Below are positions 1-6,674 of a stretch of 8,747 nucleotides of DNA, one piece after another. The notes below the pieces were generated by a model, which worked only from the letters and a program-made list of their open reading frames with translations, was not told where the DNA came from and searched no databases. Source of the stretch: CALGLS01 sp045105695 (GTDB lineage Bacteria; Bacteroidota; Bacteroidia; Chitinophagales; Saprospiraceae); the NCBI GenBank assembly GCA_045105695.1, contig JBGCDT010000090.1:1-8747 (forward strand), in the 5' to 3' direction. Both the position numbers and the translations under genes were made by a program. The number at the start of each line of letters is the position of its first letter. The first letter of the stretch is position 1.

Positions 1-18
1 CCAACAAGAGAAAATTCC

Positions 19-70
19 TATCTACAACAAAAGCCCAGACGATCTATCGTCCGGGCTTTTGTTGTAGATA
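19..70. terminator. Strong bidirectional intrinsic terminator hairpin
   Basis: Bases 19-43 and 46-70 are reverse complements over 25 positions, with one A-C mismatch (37/52) and only two unpaired bases at the tip. The inner part is GC-rich (GCCC at 33-36 against GGGC at 53-56). It is flanked by an A-run on the left (29-32) and a T-run on the right (57-60), so it has the intrinsic-terminator layout on both strands. It probably ends transcription of a gene left of the window. No gene reads into it closely from the right. A processed small-RNA end is possible but less likely. Confidence 0.75.
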
Positions 71-883
71 CAGAGAGGCATGCTTCACGTTGCGCGCTAT
101 GGGTATAGGGTAGATTGTAGTTAAAAGAATTTTGCAAAGGCCGAATCCAAAAGCTACCGAAGCTCAGCAAAATTCAAACGTACTTTAGATTATGTGGTAT
201 TCATAATCAGGAATCGGTTGTTACGGTTTTAAAGATGGCGCAACTCCATAGTATAGTTGAGTGAGCAATCAGGTTCCCGATTTATTGTATCTCAATTTCT
301 TGTGGTGTCAATTCTGTAATGAGAATTAGGAACACGTTTAAGAGAACGGGAAGTAGTCTCTGTTTCTATCCGGTTTTTGAGGCAACAGATTTAGATCTGT
401 CACCTCTGAATGTGCTGGTGGTTCTGTCATAAGACCTCGTTTTTAGAAGTTTAGAAAAGGAGTGCAACCTCATTTGTTGTTACTTTGCATGATCGTAGCG
501 CAGGTATTGGTAAGTTGGTAATTCTTAGATTTTCCAAAGACCACACGGTACAATTACGGATGTTGTTGCTTTAGCTTTCCAGCTTGGGTTTAAGCTCCAA
601 ATAAACTTCTCATTAAACAATACTCAAATATATCACATAATCTGAATTATTCAAAAATAAATTAGTTTAATTTTTAATTAAATTAATTTTAAAGAATTAT
701 ATTCCGATTAATACAAATAATCAGAACTATAAAAAATCTTATTTCACAGTTTACGACAGGGAACAATCCTCCTTGACCGATTGATTATACTATGTTTCGA
801 TCCGTTTGTAACCTCTCACTTCTTCTAATACAGTCTATTATGTTTCTAAGTAGTAGCTTTACTTTTCATCAATAAATAGAACT
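71..883. other. Long gene-free region with AT-rich 3' part
   Basis: No open frame above about 60 codons lies here, and the short frames I translated by hand look unlike proteins. Bases 71-600 have ordinary composition but frequent stops. They contain one modest inverted repeat, GAATTTTGC at 127-135 and its complement at 167-175. Bases 601-745 are extremely AT-rich and include a 7-bp dyad, TTTAATT (666-672) against AATTAAA (676-682). Bases 746-883 form the leader of the gene at 884. TATGTTTC occurs at 791-798 and 839-846 and resembles the Bacteroidota -7 box TAnnTTTG, but neither has a -33 TTTG at the right distance. I recognise no RNA family here. It could hold a decayed gene or an unrecognised small RNA. 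Confidence 0.5.
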
Positions 884-1894
884 ATGTTTTCAAAGCTTCG
901 AGACATTGCTAAATTTGCGAAAAAAGATAAAGACTTAATTAACTTAGCGTCTCTGAAAGGAGAATTATGTGAGGGCCTTTTCAGTGTCATGGAAGAATCT
1001 TTCGAACAAAGAAAAAATGATTTACAAAATTCTAATTTCAAGCAAGCTGACATTGATAAAATCATAGCAGGCTATTCTCAAAAAAATATGATACTCGCGG
1101 CCGCAACCTCCATTGTACCTGGTCCTTTTGGCATTCTGGGCTCTATTCCTGAGTTAATGCTGAATTTTAAAAACCAAATGGATATGATTTATGACCTAGG
1201 CTGCGCGAATGGTAAAGAAAATTTCATCAATAAAGATGTATTGCTAGATATTCCTTTTGCCGCTTTTGGTGGAAACACGAATCTGTCTCAGTTACAAGGC
1301 AATGCTTCTGACTTAATGGATTCACCAAAGGAATTGCTACTAGGAAAAGCAACTCAATTGGCAGAGTCTGTAGTAGAGCGCACTTTGAAAAAATCTATTA
1401 TTCAATTCATTCCTGTAGCAGGTCCGATTCTCATGGGCACTTGGGCTAAAGTGGCTACCTCTAAAATTTCTAACAATACTGTTACATTTCTAGACAATAG
1501 CCAACTCTACATCGAACACCTAAAACCTGAGGAAACAGAAGAGATTAAAAAAGAGTTGATGAAAGAGAAGATTAAAGCAATGGCAAACCTCATTGAGTCT
1601 AATGATGACATCAATGAAGATCAAATAGAACTTATAGGAACCATCATCGAAAATGCAAATCTCACCACGGATGAAAAGGCCTATTTTCTGGAAGAAGCAC
1701 TTAAGGCCGGTTCTAACTTTCAACTTAATTATCAACTTCTAATAGACTATGAAGAAGCTGAGCCACTGATTATGGGATTAGTTGTAATAGCTAAACGAAG
1801 CGGTCATACCGATGAATTTGAGAAAGCATTTATCTACAGGGAAGCTGACAAATTGGATATCTCTAAAAATTTTGTTGACGAATTACTTCAATAA
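884..1894 (+). CDS. EcsC/DUF697-like protein with C-terminal TerB-like domain
   Basis: A 336-residue protein of unknown exact function. Residues 1-65 are charged and helical. Residues 69-106 are hydrophobic and glycine/proline-rich (ATSIVPGPFGILGSIPE), followed by a helix ending MIYDLG. A second hydrophobic Gly/Pro segment is at 172-196 (FIPVAGPILMGTWAKVATSK). These paired segments resemble EcsC and DUF697 proteins, which associate with membranes without a signal peptide. Residues about 215-336 are an acidic helical bundle with two TerB-like loops, near 238-250 (SNDDINEDQIELI) and 303-315 (AKRSGHTDEFEKA). TerB-type domains occur in tellurite and stress-response proteins. No signal peptide or catalytic motif is visible. 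The first in-frame ATG after upstream stops is used; the leader is A-rich and lacks a Shine-Dalgarno sequence. The stop lies one base from the stop of the opposing lipoprotein gene. That it is a protein-coding gene is near certain; the domain names rest on pattern recognition by eye and are moderately sure. Confidence 0.85.
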   Translation: MFSKLRDIAKFAKKDKDLINLASLKGELCEGLFSVMEESFEQRKNDLQNSNFKQADIDKIIAGYSQKNMILAAATSIVPGPFGILGSIPELMLNFKNQMDMIYDLGCANGKENFINKDVLLDIPFAAFGGNTNLSQLQGNASDLMDSPKELLLGKATQLAESVVERTLKKSIIQFIPVAGPILMGTWAKVATSKISNNTVTFLDNSQLYIEHLKPEETEEIKKELMKEKIKAMANLIESNDDINEDQIELIGTIIENANLTTDEKAYFLEEALKAGSNFQLNYQLLIDYEEAEPLIMGLVVIAKRSGHTDEFEKAFIYREADKLDISKNFVDELLQ

Positions 1895-1895
1895 A

Positions 1896-2582
1896 TTATT
1901 TAGGGATGTGTTTAATTCGCTCATATTCTAAAACGATTTTAGCACCATCAAGATCCCTTTCAAGTATAAGAGTGTCATTCTCATAACTGAAATTCCAAAT
2001 AACCTGCTTCAAAGGGTCTCCATAATATATGATTTGTAATTCTGGCTTGTGACCATGGGTTTTGTACATCCCGTATTTTTTGTTCTCCCCTGATTTTCGA
2101 TCGATTAGTATATGATCCCATCTGAAGAATAAATAACTTTCAGGAGTAGCTGTATTTTCATCTTTCTTTTTCCAAACACCGAGCAACTGATCAGCGGGAG
2201 ACTGAGGAAGTTCATCTACCCGCTTAAAAGAAACAAGAACCTCTTGCCCCTCCTCCATTCTAGACCACTTCATTTCCTCTTTATTAATTTCTTTAATTAC
2301 AAAATCGCCAAATTCATCAGTTGGGCCATTGCTATTTGATAGAGAGATACTCTTCGTCTTTTTATTGTAGTTCCAATTTCCTTCTGTATGTTGTATCCAA
2401 CCGTTACCTGACTGCTGGGTTTTGTCTTTATTCAATCTAGTCCACTTGGCAATTGGGGTCATTTCCTCACTTCCCATTTGGACTTTATCAATTTGCCATA
2501 AGCCATCCATGCTCTTTGTCGAAGTACAACTAGTCAAGAGTATCATTACGCTGACCAAAAATAGGTATTCAATAATATTCAT
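1896..2582 (-). CDS. Lipoprotein with two lipocalin-like repeats
   Basis: A 228-residue predicted lipoprotein. Residues 1-18 form a hydrophobic signal ending in the lipobox LTSC, with Cys19 as the lipidation site. The mature part seems to hold two related beta-rich units. The first starts GLWQIDKV (27-34) and the second LLGVWKKK (133-140). Each G-x-W is followed by alternating strands and ends in a similar closing strand, VLVSFKRVDEL at 115-125 and IVLEYERIKHI at 216-226. The G-x-W start and length suit the lipocalin-like folds common in Bacteroidota lipoproteins, which often bind small hydrophobic ligands; no ligand can be named here. The protein probably sits in the outer membrane, after export and lipidation at the inner membrane. 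It is transcribed alone, convergent with the EcsC/TerB-like gene and divergent from the TonB receptor. A dyad lies 18 bases before the start codon. Confidence 0.85.
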   Translation of the reverse strand: MNIIEYLFLVSVMILLTSCTSTKSMDGLWQIDKVQMGSEEMTPIAKWTRLNKDKTQQSGNGWIQHTEGNWNYNKKTKSISLSNSNGPTDEFGDFVIKEINKEEMKWSRMEEGQEVLVSFKRVDELPQSPADQLLGVWKKKDENTATPESYLFFRWDHILIDRKSGENKKYGMYKTHGHKPELQIIYYGDPLKQVIWNFSYENDTLILERDLDGAKIVLEYERIKHIPK

Positions 2583-2600
2583 TTTTTAAATTTTGAGTTT

Positions 2601-2620
2601 TGATAAATCAATATTTATCA
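2601..2620. promoter_or_regulatory. Candidate operator dyad upstream of lipoprotein gene
   Basis: TGATAAAT (2601-2608) and ATTTATCA (2613-2620) are perfect inverted 8-bp arms around CAAT. The element lies 18 bases upstream of the lipoprotein ATG on the minus strand. That suits an operator, or a weak AT-rich hairpin in the 5' leader. Chance dyads of this size do occur in AT-rich DNA, so the regulatory role is inference. Confidence 0.35.
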
Positions 2621-3022
2621 GATGCGAGTAACCATTCTTTTGGTGTAATTGAAAAATAGTTTTTTCAGCTAACCTAAATAAGGAACTGGAACATTTTTTT
2701 TTGACATAAAATGGAATTGGGCTTTGGATGCGGATGAGCAAAAAAACGTAGGTTATGCCTTATCAGTGGCGAGGCTATATAGCGAAATTCAAGTTCAAAA
2801 GACTTTTCATTTTGTAGTGAACTTAATTAGTGCTGTTACTTAAATCAGAATAAGAAACACCAAAAAATGTCATTGCTCCCCAACTGCTGCTACTTAGTTT
2901 TCAATTAGTCAATTCAAAATATTTTTTTTCTAATATATAGCATGGATTTTGCAAATGTGCAATGTAAGTCTTTGCTGTACTCAGTTAATGACTTGGCATT
3001 AAGTAACTAAATCCATCCTACT

Positions 3023-3027
3023 AAGGA
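3023..3027 (+). promoter_or_regulatory. Shine-Dalgarno-like AAGGA before TonB receptor
   Basis: AAGGA sits six bases upstream of the ATG at 3034, a normal ribosome-binding distance. This stands out because the other starts in this window have A-rich leaders without such a motif, as is typical of Bacteroidota. It supports the chosen start. Confidence 0.4.
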
Positions 3028-3033
3028 TAAAAT

Positions 3034-5541
3034 ATGAAGTTTAGATTCCCCCTGCTTGTTTCATTACTTGTTGGCATTGCGGCATTGCATGCACAAGATA
3101 AGGGGGTTAATGCTTATCGATCCATTCCATCCAACGCTTCTCAATCGACTAAAACCATTACAGGAAAAGTTATAAACGCTATTACTGGAAAACCATTGCA
3201 GTACAGCACTATTGCCGTTTATAGTTCTACAGACAGCACTATAGTAGCAGGAGGAATTACCGATCGAAAAGGTCGCTTTACGCTGTTTACAAACCTTCGT
3301 TCCTTTTACATTAAAATTGAATTTTTGTCCTATCAACCTAAGATTATCAAAGATCTTAGTTCTACATCTGGTCTAAAGTTGCTTGATTTAGGAACAATAA
3401 AATTAAATCCCATTGTAAAATTGCTGGATGCCGTTGACGTTAGAGCCGAAAAGAGCTGGGTCAGTATGAGTTTAGACAAAAGAGTCTTCAATGTCGGAAA
3501 AGATCTCATAAGCCAAGGAGGAACCGCAGAGGATATTTTAAGGAATGTTCCCGGTGTATGGGTAGATATCAATGGTGAAGTAACTTTGCGAAGTAGCGGT
3601 AGCGTGCGTGTATTGTTGAATGGGCAAACCTCTCTACTCATCAGTGGTAAAGACTCAGATGGACTAAGGCAATTACAAGCCAACTCTATTGATAGAATAG
3701 AAATCATCACCAACCCTTCTGCTCGTTATGAAGCTGAGGGAATGGCTGGAATTATCAATATTGTTTTGAAAAAAGAAGATCAAGTTGGTTTGAACGGATC
3801 TCTAAGCGCTAACGCTGGACATCCTGATAATTTTGGATTAGGGTTCGGTCTAAATTATCGAAAGGAAAAAATCAATCTTTTCACAGGTAGCGGGGGCTGG
3901 CTCATCAACAGACCAGGAACAGGGCAATATCGAAATCAATTTTTCAATCTAGAAAACCCCGATAGTACCTTGTTCTCTAATATGGATAGAACCCATGAAC
4001 GCAATAGTATGCCGGTGAATTTCAAAATCGGAGCAGATTATTATCTAAATCCTAACAATACATTTACAGGTTCTTTTTATTACAGAGGCAGTAGAGATGA
4101 AAATACATCAGAACTAGTCTACAAAGATGCTTTTGGTTCTTCTGATAACGTTCACCTGATAACCCTTCGTGAGGAAAAAGAAACTGGGAAAGAGTATAAC
4201 TATAGTAGTTTTCTACGCCATCGAAAGTTTTTTAAAAACAATAAGGAACACCAACTCACGACTGATGTTCGTTACGAATCTGAATTCGAAAAAGAAAAGT
4301 CTTTTTATCATGAAGGATATTTTGATGGTAATAATAATCCCTTGAATACCACTGCCTTTGACCAAATCACAGAGAATAACTCCGGAAATGATTTACTGAT
4401 TATTAAATCAGATTACATACGGCCTCTAGGCTTAGAATCTAACTTCGAAGCTGGTTTTCAAACTTCGTTTAGAAATATTGACAATGACTACAAGGTAAAG
4501 GACGTCGTCAACAATATTGAAACTCCAGATCCCAATTTCACTAACAACTTTGTATATCATGAAGTGATCAATGCACTTTATGCAAATTATGGTAACAAAA
4601 TCAAACGATTCTCTTATCAAGCAGGTGTACGTGCGGAACATTCAGATGTAGAGTCTACTCTAGAGATGAAAGATCAAACAAAAAAAAGTAATTACTTCAA
4701 TTTCTTTCCATCAGCATTCCTAGGTTATGACCTTGGGAATGACAACGGTTTTCAGCTAAGTTATAGTCGTCGTATAGAACGTCCCGGACTCTTAGATCTG
4801 ACTCCGTTTTTCACTCTAAGAGATCGTAGAAACATCTGGAAGGGAAACCCAGAAATCAAACCTGAGTTTACAAATGCTTTTGAACTTGGCTATATTCAAT
4901 ATGGCGAAAAAGGAACACTCAGTGCCATCGCTTATTTCCGCAGAACAACAGATGTGATTAAAAGAATACAGAGGTTGGATGACCGCTTCCCAGAAGCTAC
5001 TATTACACAAGCGGAAAATCTGGATTTAAAAAGAAATGTTGGTGTTGAGTTCACTTATTCCTATGCCCTTTATAAGTGGTGGAGGCTCAACGGAGACATG
5101 AATTTTTTCCATTCCTTTTCAGGAGGAACCTATGAAGCAGAGGGCGAAGAAATCTACGTTGGAGGACAGTCATTTTCACTAGCCTCAAAAACAATTTCAC
5201 GTTTTACCTTTTGGAAAAAATTGAATACACAGCTGACCTTCAACTATTCCGCTCCAAGAAGAACTACCCAAGGAGTCAACCGAGCTACCGCAGCGCTAGA
5301 CTTTGCAACGAGTATGGATATTTTAAAAAATAATGCAACGGTTACTTTGAGTGTGACAGATGTTTTTAATAGTCGCCGTCGTCGCTCTTTTTCAGAAGAT
5401 GAGACCTTTTATTCAGAAGATGATTTCCTTTGGCAAAAACGTGCTTTGATTCTGTCCTTTCATTATCGTTTGAACCAGCATAAGAAGCAGAGTCAGATTT
5501 ATTCTAGCCCGATAAAGGAGGATAGTGAGGAGCGGTTTTAG
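3034..5541 (+). CDS. TonB-dependent receptor-like outer-membrane beta-barrel protein
   Basis: An 835-residue outer-membrane protein. The signal peptide covers residues 1-20 (cleavage likely at ALHA/QD). A carboxypeptidase-regulatory-like beta-sandwich follows at about 41-120 (TITGKVINAITGKPLQYSTI). Next is a TonB-dependent plug at about 133-248, with GGTAEDILRNVPGVWVDING from residue 162 and the closing motif NPSARYEAEGMAGIINIVLK from residue 227. The rest, about 250-815, is an aromatic-rich strand pattern typical of the 'outer membrane beta-barrel family' (OMP_b-brl_3). A hydrophilic tail of about 20 residues ends the protein. Relatives are thought to take up substrates using TonB energy, but the substrate is often unknown. 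No SusD-like partner, TonB gene or siderophore gene is adjacent, so glycan uptake by a Sus-type system is unlikely. Length is normal and the frame is intact. It is probably monocistronic and converges on the exonuclease gene. Confidence 0.93.
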   Translation: MKFRFPLLVSLLVGIAALHAQDKGVNAYRSIPSNASQSTKTITGKVINAITGKPLQYSTIAVYSSTDSTIVAGGITDRKGRFTLFTNLRSFYIKIEFLSYQPKIIKDLSSTSGLKLLDLGTIKLNPIVKLLDAVDVRAEKSWVSMSLDKRVFNVGKDLISQGGTAEDILRNVPGVWVDINGEVTLRSSGSVRVLLNGQTSLLISGKDSDGLRQLQANSIDRIEIITNPSARYEAEGMAGIINIVLKKEDQVGLNGSLSANAGHPDNFGLGFGLNYRKEKINLFTGSGGWLINRPGTGQYRNQFFNLENPDSTLFSNMDRTHERNSMPVNFKIGADYYLNPNNTFTGSFYYRGSRDENTSELVYKDAFGSSDNVHLITLREEKETGKEYNYSSFLRHRKFFKNNKEHQLTTDVRYESEFEKEKSFYHEGYFDGNNNPLNTTAFDQITENNSGNDLLIIKSDYIRPLGLESNFEAGFQTSFRNIDNDYKVKDVVNNIETPDPNFTNNFVYHEVINALYANYGNKIKRFSYQAGVRAEHSDVESTLEMKDQTKKSNYFNFFPSAFLGYDLGNDNGFQLSYSRRIERPGLLDLTPFFTLRDRRNIWKGNPEIKPEFTNAFELGYIQYGEKGTLSAIAYFRRTTDVIKRIQRLDDRFPEATITQAENLDLKRNVGVEFTYSYALYKWWRLNGDMNFFHSFSGGTYEAEGEEIYVGGQSFSLASKTISRFTFWKKLNTQLTFNYSAPRRTTQGVNRATAALDFATSMDILKNNATVTLSVTDVFNSRRRRSFSEDETFYSEDDFLWQKRALILSFHYRLNQHKKQSQIYSSPIKEDSEERF

Positions 5542-5607
5542 AAAAAGAGAACTCAAAAAAATGAATTACCTCGAACCCTAGTCATCCGTCAACAGTCTCC
5601 TCGCATC

Positions 5608-6360
5608 TCAATCCACCACTACAATCTGTTCCCCCTCCAAAGGTGCCATTCGCATATATTTTAACAATAGTTGAACCACTGCAAGAACATCCTTTTCGCA
5701 GTACCTCGCAATTCGATCCAGGTCATTTTCCTCCCAGTACACGCGTCCAACTTCACTACCATCGATATCATCTTTGGGAGAAGGCAAACCAAATAAACCC
5801 ATCAACAATTTCAAAGAAGTATAAGCTTTGTAATCGCCAAATTTCCAGAGGGTGAGCGTATCCAAAAAGTTTTTAGTCTCCCATGGTTTTTTGCCTGTTA
5901 CGTTAACGGCATTGGGCATGGGAAGTTGATTGACGACCATCCGACGGCTGATGTAAGGCATGTCGAATTCCTTCATATTATGGCCACAGAGGTAGTGCGT
6001 ATTTATATTGTTATAATATTGTTCGACGAGCTTGGAGAAGTCTTTCAAGAGTTCAGCTTCATCATCACTGGCAAAGGATTTTAAGCGAACACCTAGCTCT
6101 CTAGTTGTTGCATCTCGATAGACTAAACCCACGGAGATACATACTATTTTTCCAAACTCGGCAAAGATACCTGCTTTCTCAGGATACAGCGCAATGACCT
6201 GTTCTTCTGGAATTGGTTCATCATATTGGCGTAGGATGGATTTACATTTGATGGCCCACAAATCTTTGAAAGTGTCGCTTAGGTCTTCGTATGATTTTTC
6301 GCCAGAGACGGTTTCTATATCTAGGAAGAGGACTTTAGTAATGTCCAGATTATCGATCAT
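5608..6360 (-). CDS. Predicted PolB-like 3'-5' exonuclease (DEDDy type)
   Basis: A 250-residue stand-alone nuclease domain of the DnaQ/DEDD superfamily, closest to the 'predicted 3'-5' exonuclease similar to the PolB exonuclease domain' family (DNA_pol_B_exo2). The metal-binding motifs are visible. ExoI is FLDIET with Asp14 and Glu16, ExoII is GHNMKEFDMPYISRR with Asp133, and ExoIII is YCEKDV with Tyr220 and Asp224. The tyrosine in ExoIII marks the DEDDy subclass. There is no polymerase domain, signal peptide or membrane segment, so it should act in the cytoplasm on DNA or RNA ends, perhaps in repair. The biological substrate is not shown by the sequence. All four acidic residues are present, so it should be active. 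It is transcribed leftward and ends 66 bases from the receptor stop. No obvious terminator hairpin lies between the two convergent genes. Confidence 0.92.
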   Translation of the reverse strand: MIDNLDITKVLFLDIETVSGEKSYEDLSDTFKDLWAIKCKSILRQYDEPIPEEQVIALYPEKAGIFAEFGKIVCISVGLVYRDATTRELGVRLKSFASDDEAELLKDFSKLVEQYYNNINTHYLCGHNMKEFDMPYISRRMVVNQLPMPNAVNVTGKKPWETKNFLDTLTLWKFGDYKAYTSLKLLMGLFGLPSPKDDIDGSEVGRVYWEENDLDRIARYCEKDVLAVVQLLLKYMRMAPLEGEQIVVVD

Positions 6361-6674
6361 GTTCTCGTAGTTTGTTTATTGAAGATATACTCCGTAAAGA
6401 AAGGAATTTTTGAGTAGAATTTGAAATGTAAACAGATACCGAAGACCATCCCTTTTGCGAAAGCGATACTTTGTTAATAAACAATTGCCTACAAGCTCCC
6501 ACGATTTCTTCAAAAGTAGACGAAAAGTAAACAAAGGCTCATTACAAGGTAAAAAAGCTGCGAACTTCCGTTTGCACGTGTTATATTTGTCTTGCGATGT
6601 TTAATTATGTTTTATACTTAATTATTAAAGCAGCGCGTTTTAAGTGCTTAATTTAAACTACAAAAATAACTATC
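6361..6674. other. Divergent intergenic region, exonuclease / coiled-coil protein
   Basis: A 314-base spacer holding the promoters of both flanking genes. The rightward part contains a perfect TAnnTTTG element at 6582-6589. For the leftward gene, only a TACATTTC-like box (complement of 6423-6430) is visible, with no -33 partner. Bases 6600-6674 are AT-rich leader. No open frame or RNA gene is evident. Confidence 0.5.
6582..6589 (+). promoter_or_regulatory. Bacteroidota-type -7 promoter element
   Basis: TATATTTG is an exact match to the TAnnTTTG -7 consensus used by the primary sigma factor in Bacteroidota. It lies 85 bases before the ATG at 6675. The -33 region at the expected 19-21 base spacing is a poor match (TGCG or GCTG instead of TTTG). 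A start of transcription near 6596 would give a leader of roughly 80 bases. Confidence 0.45.

Larger units (their letters stand above)
2583..3033. other. Divergent intergenic region between lipoprotein and TonB receptor
   Basis: A 451-base spacer that must hold the promoters of both flanking genes. Next to the lipoprotein start is a 20-bp dyad (2601-2620). Bases 2682-2840 are open in one forward frame but lack an ATG (see findings). Nearer the receptor, 2921-2940 is a T-rich and AT-rich tract. A small dyad, TTGCA (2949-2953) against TGCAA (2958-2962), lies about 75 bases before the receptor start. I found no clean TTTG-N19-TAnnTTTG promoter for either gene by eye. Confidence 0.5.

Noticed and set aside
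80..110. GTTGCGCGCTATGGG-like stretch that loosely recalls integron-cassette or attachment-site ends
   Set aside because: There is only one copy, no paired second half that I can see, and no integrase in the window.
200..255. GTTGTTACGGTTTTAAAG looks superficially like the start of a Bacteroidota type II CRISPR repeat
   Set aside because: It occurs once, without spacers, further repeats or cas genes.
338..430. Minus-strand ORF of 30 codons starting ATG ACA GAA, with a purine-rich leader
   Set aside because: It is short, lies in a stop-rich region, has no recognisable motif, and an overlapping frame is open to a similar length, so chance is the simplest explanation.
3333..3713. 126-codon minus-strand open frame inside the TonB receptor gene
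   Set aside because: It lies opposite the conserved plug domain and is explained by the forward coding sequence.
5643..5855. 70-codon forward open frame opposite the exonuclease gene
   Set aside because: The exonuclease reading carries all catalytic motifs, and the forward product has no recognisable feature.
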